From: JBMYZL01 sp049610385 | Lineage (GTDB): Bacteria; Bacteroidota; Bacteroidia; Flavobacteriales_D; Sanyastnellaceae | Reading direction: 5' to 3' | Assembly (NCBI GenBank): GCA_049610385.1 | Contig: JBMYZL010000002.1 | Span: 62,001 to 126,000, forward strand | DNA length: 64,000 nt | In this document: positions 50,601 to 59,264 of the stretch, in pieces | Layout of the letters: the number at the start of each line of letters is the position of its first letter | Position numbering within the stretch: the first letter of the stretch is position 1 | Translations under genes and position numbers: made by a program | The notes under the pieces: model-generated | What the model was told of the DNA's origin: nothing | What the model saw: the letters and a program-made list of their open reading frames with translations, nothing else | The model's database searches: none

Positions 50601-53600
50601 ATGAAACTCCGCACCTTGGCCTGGATTGGCCTTTTCGCTGGTCTCACCAATGCAGGAACATCGCAATGTGATCTGTTTTTCTCAGAGGCAGCCGAAGGTT
50701 CCAGCAACAACAAGTATTTGGAAATTTACAACCCCACTTCTGCTGCAGTCGATTTGACGCAATATGCGTTTCCGAACGTGAGCAATGCGCCCAATGTTCC
50801 CGGGGAATATGAATATTGGAACACCTTTCCTGATGGAGCCACAGTCGCTCCAGGCGATGTTTATGTCATTGCCCACCCCAGTGCTGACCCCACCATCTTG
50901 GCCGAGGCGGATCACACGTTCACGTTTTTGTCCAACGGAGATGATGGCTTTGCGCTGGTTCAAGGTGAGGAATGGGACTATGAGATCCTCGACGTCGTAG
51001 GAGATTGGGATGGCGACCCGGGTTCGGGCTGGGACGTTGCTGGAGTCGCGAGTGCCACTCAGAACCATACCATCGTTCGGAAATCGGACGTCACCCAGGG
51101 TGTTGGATATGACTGGGCCCTTTCGGCAGGGACGAATGCTGACGATTCTCAATGGATTGTCTTGGAAATAAACGATTGGAGTTCTCTGGGTACGCATGAT
51201 TTCACAGGCAATTGCGGAGCTGCGGTTCCAGGCTGTACCAATGAAAATGCGACGAATTACAATGCAGAAGCCACAGAAGACGATGGTTCCTGCATGTTCG
51301 ACAACGCTTGCAACGCGGATGCGGTGGTTGTGGAGGCTGGTGCATACTACTACGCGCCATCGGCACTGAGCATTGAACCTGGAACTACAGTGGCTTTCGT
51401 GAATGTGGGCGGAAATCACAATGTCAATGGGGACATCGATTCCCAAACTGGCGAATCCTTTGGCAACCCTGTATCCTTCTTCATTTCTGCAGTTTCTGCA
51501 AGCACGGATCCAGTTTGCATAGGAACGTACACATTTGACGTGCCTGGCGTTTACACTTACGATTGCAGCATCGGCAGTCACGCAGCCCTCGGCATGGTGG
51601 CGACCATCACGGTTGGAACCGGCGGGTGCACAAACCCAGCAGCTCAGAACTACAATGAAGGCGCAGACTACGATGATGGTTCTTGCTTGGAGGTGGTTCT
51701 GACCCCCATTGCGGATATTCAGCAGGCCCAATTGACGGGAGGACTCGATGGCCAAACTGTCACTACGACAGGGATTGTAACGGGTGTCTACGGCAGCTTG
51801 GTCAGTTTCCAAGACGGCTCTGGAGCTTATTCTGGGATTTGGATGTATGGACCTGATGTGCCCGTATCCTTGGGTGACGAAATTGAAGTGACCGGAACAG
51901 TCACTGAATACTTTGATTTGACACAATTGACGGGAGTGGGGGTGACCATTGTGTCTCAAGGCAATGGAATGCCGGCCGCTGAGATTCTGGCCACTTCAGC
52001 CGTTGCTGATGAACAGTGGGAAGGCGTGTTGGTGCAAACCACAGGGGATGTCACATCAGAAGCGAGCAACTATGGAGAGTGGAGCTTGAGTGACGGCTCT
52101 GGCGATGCCACAGTGGATGATCGAGGTTATGATGCGGATGCCACGGGCGCCTTGTTACTCGGCAGCACTTGGCAGGTCACAGGTCCCTTGGATTATTCAT
52201 ACGGTGCCTTCAAAATTCAGCCACGCGATGCAAACGACGCTTTGCTTTACGGTTGCACGAATAGTTCTGCGGCCAATTATGAATCCGCAGCTGGAATCGA
52301 CGATGGCTCATGTGAATTCGAAGGCGGTGATTGCACGATTTTCATTTCAGAAGCGGCCGAGGGTTCTTCAAACAACAAATACCTTGAGATCTACAACCCA
52401 ACGGGATCAACGGTTTTCTTGTCTTCATACACATTCGGCAACTGCAGCAATGGCTGCGATAACCCCGATGGGTCGACTCTGACAGATATCGTGGACTACT
52501 GGACTTTCACATTCCCATTTGATGCAACGATTGCGCCTGGGGACGTGTACATCGTGGCACATCCGTCAGCAGACCCCACAATTTTGGATGTGGCGGACAT
52601 GACTTACAACTGGTTGTCGAACGGTGATGATGCGTACATCCTCGCCGACATCAGCACAAGTGACACCATCATTGTCGATGTCGTGGGTGACTTGGGATTG
52701 GATCCAGGTTCAGGTTGGAATGTAGCAGGTGTAACTGCGGCGACCCAAAACCACACCTTGGTTCGTCAGCCGTGGGTCATCTCTGGCAATGCCGGAGATT
52801 GGGTCACATCTGCTGGAACCAATGAATTTGATTCGGAGTGGATTGTCCTGGAAAGCAATGACTGGACAGATTTGGGTATGCACACCTTCAATGGTGGTTG
52901 TGCATCCACCGGTGGCGGTTGCACTGATGAATTTGCGGTAAATTTCGATCCAGACGCGACATCAGACGATGGGTCTTGTATCTACATTCCCAACCTCACC
53001 ATCGCTGAAATCCAATCCACTGAATTCACTGGAGCTGCCATCACAAGCGGTGTAGTGACTTCGGTTTACTCAGCGAATGGTGCAGTAGGCGGCAATCCAT
53101 CATTTGTGATTCAAGATGGTACAGGCCAATTCTCAGCCATCTGGGTCCTGGGTGATGGTGTGGCTGTTGGTGATGAAGTGGAGCTTCAAGGTAACGTTGC
53201 ACAAGTGTATGGCTTGCGCCAAATCCAAGGCGCGGCCATCACCATCAACTCTTCAGGAAATGATTTGCCAAACCCCCAGTTGTTGTCCACTGCGGACATC
53301 AACATGGAAGGATGGGAATGCGTCTTGATCACCATGTTGGGTGAGTGCACGGTCATCACACCTCAGTACGGTGAATGGATAGTTTCGGATGGTGGTGACG
53401 GCGGCATGGTGGCTTCATTGGGGTACAATGCCATTGAAGATTCGACGGAAGTGGATGGCACGATGATGCCATTCGTGGAATTGGCCAAAAACTACCAAGT
53501 GACGGGCCCGAATTTCTACTCATACAGCAACTGGAAATTGTGTCCACGCACTGCTGCTGATGTGACACGCCTCGGATGCACAGACAATACTTTTGCCAAC

Positions 53601-54587
53601 TACGATCCACTCGCATCGCAAGATGATGGTTCATGCATCAACTTGGAAGGTTGCACAGATGCCAGTGCAGACAACTACGATCCAGCGGCTACGATTGATG
53701 ATGGCTCTTGCATCGTTTCTGGTTGTGATGACATTGCGGCATTCAACTACGACCCCTCTGTCAACAACCCGACAAATGATGTGTGTTACTACAGCCTGCC
53801 AGATTTGGTTATCAACGAGATTCACTACAATCCATGCAACAACCAGGGCAATGATTTTGACTATGAATTCATGGAGATCTACAATGCAGGTGATCAAGCT
53901 TGGAACCTCGAAGGCAGCGTGGTGTTGACAGAGGCCAGTGGTGCGATGCAAGTGGGATTGGTATTTGGCTCTGGGACAAGCATTGCACCAGGTGAATACA
54001 TTTTGATTGTAGCCAGCGAAAGTGCGGCAGCCAATTACGCATACACAGGGGCTCAAATCTTTGTTTTGGAGTTGGGCAACTTCTCCAATTCCGGAGAGAC
54101 GGTGACCCTTGAGGATGGATGGGGCAACATGATCGACACCGTCACATATGACGATGCTTCGCCTTGGCCGTCACAGACCATTGGAGTTTTGGGCAATAAT
54201 GTTGTTCAGAGTCCAGATGGAGACTGCTCCAGCTTGGAATTGGTGGCAACAGATTTGGACAACAGCAACGCGGCCAACTGGCAGCCAAGCTGGGTGGACA
54301 ATGGCACACCAGGTGCTCAGAACTCCACACTCTTTGGATGCACCGATGCAGCGGCTTGCAACTACAACCCAATGGCTTTGTTCGACGACGACTCATGCAA
54401 TACAGACTGCTATGGCTGTACGTATGATGGGGCTTCGAACTATGCGGAAGGGGCGACCATGGACGATGGCACTTGTGTTTTTGAATTTGCCAACGATTGT
54501 CCAGCTGATTTGAATGGCGACGGCCAAGTTACGGCTGCTGACCTCTTGTCATTCTTGTCGCAGTTCGGTACCAACTGCCCGGAATAA
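50601..54587 (+). CDS. large secreted modular protein with three lamin-tail domains, cupredoxin-like module, OB-fold modules, Cys repeats and a dockerin-like end
   Basis: The 1328-residue product has a signal peptide (MKLRTLAWIGLFAGLTNAGTS before Gln). Its modules are, in order: lamin-tail-like (about 23-205), Cys repeat (211), cupredoxin-like (about 235-340), Cys repeat (342), OB-fold-like (about 365-548), Cys repeat (551), lamin-tail-like (about 575-770), Cys repeat (773), OB-fold-like (about 800-988), Cys repeats (992, 1017, 1041), lamin-tail-like (about 1066-1245), and Cys repeats (1246, 1272). The nine repeats follow GC-x-D/N...NY...DDGSC, each with a likely disulfide pair. The last 29 residues carry one EF-hand-like loop (D1303, N1305, D1307, D1314) as in half a dockerin. 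No T9SS C-terminal domain is recognised. It is probably a cell-surface or extracellular protein; the target is unknown. Confidence 0.85.
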   Translation: MKLRTLAWIGLFAGLTNAGTSQCDLFFSEAAEGSSNNKYLEIYNPTSAAVDLTQYAFPNVSNAPNVPGEYEYWNTFPDGATVAPGDVYVIAHPSADPTILAEADHTFTFLSNGDDGFALVQGEEWDYEILDVVGDWDGDPGSGWDVAGVASATQNHTIVRKSDVTQGVGYDWALSAGTNADDSQWIVLEINDWSSLGTHDFTGNCGAAVPGCTNENATNYNAEATEDDGSCMFDNACNADAVVVEAGAYYYAPSALSIEPGTTVAFVNVGGNHNVNGDIDSQTGESFGNPVSFFISAVSASTDPVCIGTYTFDVPGVYTYDCSIGSHAALGMVATITVGTGGCTNPAAQNYNEGADYDDGSCLEVVLTPIADIQQAQLTGGLDGQTVTTTGIVTGVYGSLVSFQDGSGAYSGIWMYGPDVPVSLGDEIEVTGTVTEYFDLTQLTGVGVTIVSQGNGMPAAEILATSAVADEQWEGVLVQTTGDVTSEASNYGEWSLSDGSGDATVDDRGYDADATGALLLGSTWQVTGPLDYSYGAFKIQPRDANDALLYGCTNSSAANYESAAGIDDGSCEFEGGDCTIFISEAAEGSSNNKYLEIYNPTGSTVFLSSYTFGNCSNGCDNPDGSTLTDIVDYWTFTFPFDATIAPGDVYIVAHPSADPTILDVADMTYNWLSNGDDAYILADISTSDTIIVDVVGDLGLDPGSGWNVAGVTAATQNHTLVRQPWVISGNAGDWVTSAGTNEFDSEWIVLESNDWTDLGMHTFNGGCASTGGGCTDEFAVNFDPDATSDDGSCIYIPNLTIAEIQSTEFTGAAITSGVVTSVYSANGAVGGNPSFVIQDGTGQFSAIWVLGDGVAVGDEVELQGNVAQVYGLRQIQGAAITINSSGNDLPNPQLLSTADINMEGWECVLITMLGECTVITPQYGEWIVSDGGDGGMVASLGYNAIEDSTEVDGTMMPFVELAKNYQVTGPNFYSYSNWKLCPRTAADVTRLGCTDNTFANYDPLASQDDGSCINLEGCTDASADNYDPAATIDDGSCIVSGCDDIAAFNYDPSVNNPTNDVCYYSLPDLVINEIHYNPCNNQGNDFDYEFMEIYNAGDQAWNLEGSVVLTEASGAMQVGLVFGSGTSIAPGEYILIVASESAAANYAYTGAQIFVLELGNFSNSGETVTLEDGWGNMIDTVTYDDASPWPSQTIGVLGNNVVQSPDGDCSSLELVATDLDNSNAANWQPSWVDNGTPGAQNSTLFGCTDAAACNYNPMALFDDDSCNTDCYGCTYDGASNYAEGATMDDGTCVFEFANDCPADLNGDGQVTAADLLSFLSQFGTNCPE
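51231..54482 (+). repeat. nine GCxD...NY...DDGSC protein repeats
   Basis: Dispersed 23-26-codon units begin at 51231, 51624, 52251, 52917, 53574, 53649, 53721, 54336 and 54414. Each encodes GC, a loop, an NY or NF pair, and a DDGSC-like end. They act as spacers between larger modules, with three in tandem at 53574-53790. They are coding repeats, not DNA-level direct repeats. Confidence 0.8.
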
Positions 54588-54616
54588 TTCAGAACTCCTT
54601 TCTTAACAGAATCTTG

Positions 54617-54647
54617 AAGGGCACTTGCATTTGATGCAGGTGCCCTT
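54617..54647 (+). terminator. terminator after the large modular protein gene
   Basis: AAGGGCACTTGCAT pairs with ATGCAGGTGCCCTT (one G-T pair) around TTG, followed by CTTGT. The stem is strong but the T tract weak. It ends the transcript 30 bases after the stop codon. Confidence 0.65.
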
Positions 54648-54671
54648 CTTGTATCTTCGGGTTCATTATTG

Positions 54672-56432
54672 ATGCAGGCGCTGTTCTTCATATTGAACAT
54701 TTTGGGTGGCTTGGCCATCTTCCTCTATGGGATGCGGGCAATGAGTGACGCCATTCGTCGCGTTTCAGGTGGGCCTTTGCGACGGTTCCTGGGTCAATTG
54801 ACTCAGAGCACTGGATCTGGAGCGCTAACAGGTGCGCTGATTACCATGATTTTGCAGTCCAGTTCGGCCGTTACGGTGACTTTGGTCAGCTTGGTGAATG
54901 CAGGCATGATCACGATTCGTGAAAGTGTTGGGGTTTTGTTGGGCACAAATGTCGGTACAACCATTACTGCTTGGTTGGTTGTTTTGTCTCTGGGCGGTCT
55001 GTCTTTGGGGGATTTGGCTTTGCCCATTTTGGGACTCACGTTGCCATTTTTCTTGATTGACAACAAGCACATTCGACAAGGGGTGCAAATTGCCATTGGA
55101 TTCAGTTTGCTTTTTGTGGGCTTGGGGATTTTGAAAGGTCAATTCGCCGACGTGAATGCAACCTCTTTTTTTGCTGGGGCCGCGGCGATGAAATCCAGTA
55201 CTTCTTGGATTGGCAACATTTTGTTTGTGCTCATCGGAGCCGTCTTCACGGCGTTGATTCAGTCCTCGAGTGCTGCTACCACGGCGACCCTGGCGATGGT
55301 GATGTCTGGCCTGCTGAGCATTGAACATGGAGCAGCCATGGTGCTGGGTGAGAATTTGGGTACAACCATCACGGCGAACATCGCGGCGGCAGTAGGCAAT
55401 CGCGATGCACGTCGTTCTGCGCGGATTCACTTCTTGTTTAATTTTTTCGGGGTCTTGGTTTGGATTTGGTTGATTCCATCAGTGACTTCAGTCTTGTTGG
55501 GTTGGTTTGAAGGGGTCAACCCTGGCACCCGGCCAGGTGTCGTGTTGGCTGCTTTCCATACATGTTTCAACTTGATTACAGCGTTGATGCTGTCCATGTT
55601 TGTTTCGAAAATGGTCCAAATCTCTGACTACTTGGTGATGGCCAAGTCGGGTGAAGATTCGTCTCCTTTGGCTTCTGGGGCGTTGCAGGTCGGAAAACTG
55701 CCACCTGAAATGTCCATTGATAAGGTGCAGCGCGAATTGTTGCGTTCAGCCAGTTTGGTCCGGCGGATGAATGAAGCCACAGTTGACTTGCTGATGAGTG
55801 TAGATGATTTGGAGAAGCACGACCTTTTGGATCAAATCGAGCATTGGGAGTCACAAACCGATGCCATTCATGGTCGGGTGAACCAGACACTGGATGCACT
55901 GGTGCAGCTTGAATTGAATTCCGAAGCCAGCGAACGCATCCGGGCATGCACCAACAGCAGTCAAGAACTCGAGCGCATTGGTGACATTTACCGTTTTCTG
56001 GCGCGCAAGCTGGATGCCCGCGAGCGGGGTCCAATTTATTTTGTGCCCAAGCAGCGGGAGCGTTTGTTCAAAATGTTCAAGCTGCTGGGGAAGGCATGTA
56101 CTTTGACTGAATTCCACTTGCAAGGCCGAGGTCAAGGGGACTTTGAGGCCATTGAAGCCGTCGAAAAATCCATCAATGACTATCGGGATGTGCTCCGTGC
56201 AAAGCATGTGAAGGACTCCGATGCAGGAAAGTACTCTGCGGCCAGTGGGTTGCTCTTCCATGAATTGGTCACCGGGCTCGAAGACATCGGTGATCGCCTT
56301 GCTCATGTCAGTGGCATGTTTGGCCGGCTTCAAGGGTTCAAGGAGAGTCAAGAACCCAGACCTTCTAACGGACCGCAAGATGAAGCCGACAAGGGCCTTC
56401 TGCCCTTGGAGGATTCATCCATCAAGGCTTGA
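54672..56432 (+). CDS. Na+/phosphate cotransporter with PhoU-like C-terminal domain
   Basis: The 586-residue product has the two inverted repeats of the NptA/PNaS family, each with the QSSSA motif (ITMILQSSSAVTVTLVSLVNAG near residue 55 and ALIQSSSAATTATLAMVMSG near residue 195), separated by membrane helices. The PhoU-like helical domain follows from about residue 340. It imports phosphate with Na+. The start at 54672 (ATG) is preferred over a TTG one codon earlier. Its end overlaps the convergent lipoprotein gene by 11 bases. Confidence 0.9.
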   Translation: MQALFFILNILGGLAIFLYGMRAMSDAIRRVSGGPLRRFLGQLTQSTGSGALTGALITMILQSSSAVTVTLVSLVNAGMITIRESVGVLLGTNVGTTITAWLVVLSLGGLSLGDLALPILGLTLPFFLIDNKHIRQGVQIAIGFSLLFVGLGILKGQFADVNATSFFAGAAAMKSSTSWIGNILFVLIGAVFTALIQSSSAATTATLAMVMSGLLSIEHGAAMVLGENLGTTITANIAAAVGNRDARRSARIHFLFNFFGVLVWIWLIPSVTSVLLGWFEGVNPGTRPGVVLAAFHTCFNLITALMLSMFVSKMVQISDYLVMAKSGEDSSPLASGALQVGKLPPEMSIDKVQRELLRSASLVRRMNEATVDLLMSVDDLEKHDLLDQIEHWESQTDAIHGRVNQTLDALVQLELNSEASERIRACTNSSQELERIGDIYRFLARKLDARERGPIYFVPKQRERLFKMFKLLGKACTLTEFHLQGRGQGDFEAIEAVEKSINDYRDVLRAKHVKDSDAGKYSAASGLLFHELVTGLEDIGDRLAHVSGMFGRLQGFKESQEPRPSNGPQDEADKGLLPLEDSSIKA

Positions 56433-56934
56433 TAAATGTGGGAGTTACGACCTCATTTGACCGGTTTAAATCCCGATCCTCCAATGTGATCCGAAACCGC
56501 AATGAGTCATGGGCTGTGGGCAAATACCAAGTGGACATGTCCACCTCAATGGTTCCGTTTTGGGAAGGATCCGTACCAGATGGAGTGACCCGGTGTACCC
56601 GATAGTAGAAGGGTACCTGCCCAGCTTCTGGAATCAAAGGAATGTGCGTCCACTGACCATTGCGCAACTCATCGTATTCACATTTGAGGTTCTGATGATG
56701 TTCACAGGTAGTGCAGAAGGGTGGGAGGGTATCGTTTTGGTCCAAACCCACGTTTCCATCGCCATCAGTGAAGTGCAAAATCAGCCGCCTTCCAGATTCC
56801 CCTTCCGGGTCGAATCCCACGTAGCTCAGCACCGGCTGATCTGGAAATGATGGATCTGGAAGGCAGGCGGAGAATCCCAGCCATCCCAAGCTGATCGCCA
56901 GGAACCCAATCTGAAAATTTCCAATTCGACCCAT
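56422..56934 (-). CDS. small lipoprotein of unknown function
   Basis: The 170-residue product has a signal peptide and lipobox GFSAC (Cys24), then a strand-rich domain with DPEGESGRRLILHFTDGDGNVGLDQNDTLPP and FRITLEDRDLNRSNEVVTP, which resembles a beta-sandwich. The CTTCEHHQNLKC segment has clustered Cys and His. The start at 56934 is chosen because it begins with the signal peptide; longer in-frame versions reach 57066. Its start is 13 bases from that of the divergent LuxE-family gene. Function unknown. Confidence 0.8.
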   Translation of the reverse strand: MGRIGNFQIGFLAISLGWLGFSACLPDPSFPDQPVLSYVGFDPEGESGRRLILHFTDGDGNVGLDQNDTLPPFCTTCEHHQNLKCEYDELRNGQWTHIPLIPEAGQVPFYYRVHRVTPSGTDPSQNGTIEVDMSTWYLPTAHDSLRFRITLEDRDLNRSNEVVTPTFIKP

Positions 56935-56947
56935 GGAAGCAAAACTA

Positions 56948-58024
56948 ATGAATCCCGAACTTCGTGACATGAGCGGTTTGGAAGGATTGGCGAATTTGCG
57001 TGCGACGTTTCGAGACCTTCGGCTTTCGGGAGCATCATCCGAGTCTTGGGAAGCCTTTTCGCTCAACGTGTTTGCCTTTCAGTACAACAAAAATGGCGTG
57101 TATCGAAGGTTTTGTGAGCATCTTGGGGTGGGGCCCGAAGATGTGACGTCGGTCTGGGATGTGCCTTTTCTGCCAGTGGAGACTTTTGCGACGCATCGGG
57201 TACTCGTTGAAGGTGGTGACAGCGCCCCCCTCCATGTTTTTCGGAGTTCTGGCACCACGGGCAGTCGGCCTTCCGAGCATTATGTGGACGACTTGGATTG
57301 GTATCGAGAAGTGGCATGCGCAGGTGTGGAAATGACCTTGGGGCCGTTGAACAGCTGGGAGGTTCATGCGTTGTTGCCGGGTTATATCGAGCGTCCGGAT
57401 GCGTCTTTGGTTCACATGGTTCGCGATTGGTTGTTTCATTCGAATCCCAAGCTCGATGTTGCAGATGTGGACCGTCGATTCCACTTGCGGGACTTCGATG
57501 CCCTCGAAGGCGCTCTCAAACAACATTCCCCGGGTCGTCGAAAACTGCTCATTGGGGTGACCCATGCCCTGTTGGATTGGGCAGATGGGCTGAAAAGACC
57601 GATTCCGGAGGCGAAGGATTGGATGATCTTGGAAACTGGGGGAATGAAAGGCAGGAGGCAAGAGTGGATTCGAGAGGCGATTCATGAAGACCTTTCTCAA
57701 CGTTTGGGGGTGCAGCGCATTGGAAGTGAATATGGCATGACAGAAATGATGTCACAAGCTTATTCATTGCAAGACGGCCTTTTTCAAGCGCCGCCTTGGC
57801 TTCTGGTGGGGCTGAGGGAGATGGATGACCCCAAGGCATGGGCCCAATCTGGACGGCAAGGTCGCATTTGCATCGTGGACCTCGCAAACTTGCATTCCTG
57901 TGCCTTTCTGGCCACAGGAGATATCGGTCGTCGCCCAAATAACCGTTCCGATGGATTTGAGGTCCTGGGTCGCCACGATCATGCTGAAGTCAGGGGTTGC
58001 AATTTGATGGTGTCTGACTTGTGA
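56948..58024 (+). CDS. LuxE/PaaK-family acyl-activating protein
   Basis: The 358-residue product has the adenylate-forming core of the LuxE family: FRSSGTTGSRPSEHYVDDLDWYR near residue 100, ALLPGYIERPDASLVHMV, ETGGMKGRRQEWIREAIHEDL and IGSEYGMTEMMSQAYS, then RICIVDLANLHSCAFLATGDIG. LuxE-type enzymes activate acyl groups for reduction or transfer; related genes are widespread in Bacteroidota without luciferase genes, so bioluminescence is not implied. An in-frame ATG at 56933 would overlap the divergent gene's start, so 56948 is preferred. Confidence 0.78.
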   Translation: MNPELRDMSGLEGLANLRATFRDLRLSGASSESWEAFSLNVFAFQYNKNGVYRRFCEHLGVGPEDVTSVWDVPFLPVETFATHRVLVEGGDSAPLHVFRSSGTTGSRPSEHYVDDLDWYREVACAGVEMTLGPLNSWEVHALLPGYIERPDASLVHMVRDWLFHSNPKLDVADVDRRFHLRDFDALEGALKQHSPGRRKLLIGVTHALLDWADGLKRPIPEAKDWMILETGGMKGRRQEWIREAIHEDLSQRLGVQRIGSEYGMTEMMSQAYSLQDGLFQAPPWLLVGLREMDDPKAWAQSGRQGRICIVDLANLHSCAFLATGDIGRRPNNRSDGFEVLGRHDHAEVRGCNLMVSDL

Positions 58025-58054
58025 GGATGGCTCATGTGCTGATTGGAGAATCGA

Positions 58055-58074
58055 ACAAATCGGTACAGATTTGT
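58055..58074. promoter_or_regulatory. 7-bp inverted repeat upstream of the PiT-like gene
   Basis: ACAAATC and GATTTGT are exact inverted copies separated by six bases, about 100 bases before the PiT-like ATG at 58173 and 31 bases after the LuxE-family stop codon. No T tract follows, so it looks more like an operator than a terminator. This is weak evidence. Confidence 0.3.
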
Positions 58075-58172
58075 CTATCACCACAGAGTTATCTACAAAT
58101 TTGGAAATTCGACGTGAAAGAGGTTGGAGATTCCAAGGGTGGGTGCCATCTTGCGGCCACATTTTCCAAAGA

Positions 58173-59249
58173 ATGGAATTGGCCATTGCATTGATCGGCT
58201 TCACCCTTGCTGCCTACGCGGTTGTAGGTAACGATTGTATCCAAACTTTGGGTACTTTTTTGGCGTCCAATGATCACAGACCTTGGTGGCAGTTGTGGCT
58301 ATTTGCTGGAGGCATTTTGACGGTGGTTTTGGCATTGGGTTTTATGGGACAAGGTGCGGTTTTGGGCGGTGAGAACGCAGATGATTTGACCTTTGGCAAG
58401 TTTGGGAGTTTGTTCAATGCCGACAATCCTTTCCCAGAGTTGACATTTTGGTATGTACTGCCCCCACTGGTCTTGCTTTCCATCACCCGATTGGGGATTC
58501 CCGTGTCAACGACTTTCCTGGTTTTGTCCTTTTTCAGCATCAAGAGCTTGCCTTCCATGCTGATGAAATCGCTGGGCGGATACGGTGTAGCGTTCGCCTT
58601 TGCTGCCTTGATGTATGTGCTTTTGTCACGCGTGACCGAGCGCTTCTTCATGAACCATCCCATGGATGATGGAAAGGGATTCATGCGTTCTCGGGCCTTT
58701 TGGACGGTGCTCCAGTGGTTATCTACTGGATTTTTGTGGAGCCAGTGGTTGACTGCAGATTTGGTGAACATTTTGGTTTACCTCGGCAATCCAGCAGATG
58801 TGGGGCTGGGGATGTTTTTGTTCGCCTTGTTGACTCTTTTGGCCTTGTTGGCCTTGATCTTCATTCAGAAGGGGGGGAAGATTCAAGAAATTGTTCTGGC
58901 CAAAAGCAACACGACAGATATCCGCTCAGCGACGTTTATTGATTTTTTCTACGCCCTTGTTTTGTTGTTTTTCAAGTATGACAAACTGGGCCTTTGGGAT
59001 GGAGGATTGCCCATGAGCACAACTTGGGTCTTTTTGGGCATGCTAGCGGGCCGTGAATTGGCCATCCGAAGCATGTTCCGAATGCGTCAACACAGCGAGG
59101 ATTCCACTGAGCACCTCAGCAAAGGCAATGTCGCTGGGATGATTTTCTCGGATCTGGGAAAGGCCACCATCGGTTTGGTGGTGAGCATTTTACTCGTGAT
59201 CCTGTTATATGTTGTTGAAGGCCGGGATTTGACCTTGCTTCTGGGCTGA
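58173..59249 (+). CDS. PiT-like inorganic phosphate permease
   Basis: The 358-residue product is a polytopic membrane protein. The early segment GNDCIQTLGTFLAS resembles the PiT signature G(A)ND...GT, and GIPVSTTFLVLSFFS matches the second PiT motif PVSTT. About ten helices are visible. PiT permeases import phosphate with H+ or Na+. The N-terminal 34 residues upstream of 58173 from a TTG at 58071 are not hydrophobic or conserved-looking and are left out. Similarity is to short motifs only, so the substrate is inferred. A Na/Pi cotransporter gene lies 1.7 kb upstream. Confidence 0.65.
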   Translation: MELAIALIGFTLAAYAVVGNDCIQTLGTFLASNDHRPWWQLWLFAGGILTVVLALGFMGQGAVLGGENADDLTFGKFGSLFNADNPFPELTFWYVLPPLVLLSITRLGIPVSTTFLVLSFFSIKSLPSMLMKSLGGYGVAFAFAALMYVLLSRVTERFFMNHPMDDGKGFMRSRAFWTVLQWLSTGFLWSQWLTADLVNILVYLGNPADVGLGMFLFALLTLLALLALIFIQKGGKIQEIVLAKSNTTDIRSATFIDFFYALVLLFFKYDKLGLWDGGLPMSTTWVFLGMLAGRELAIRSMFRMRQHSEDSTEHLSKGNVAGMIFSDLGKATIGLVVSILLVILLYVVEGRDLTLLLG

Positions 59250-59264
59250 TTCCTGGAAGTGCCT

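Noticed and set aside
50682..51959. 425-residue antisense ORF inside the large modular protein gene
   Set aside because: It is opposite a protein with clear modules and a promoter. Its translation has no domain or signal and its openness follows from the codon bias of the sense strand.
51231..54482. CRISPR-like or tandem DNA repeat array
   Set aside because: The spacing is irregular and units are conserved as protein, with silent differences between copies; no constant-length spacers exist.
56948..58024. Bioluminescence gene luxE
   Set aside because: Only the acyl-activating family is supported; no luxA, luxB, luxC or luxD genes are visible.
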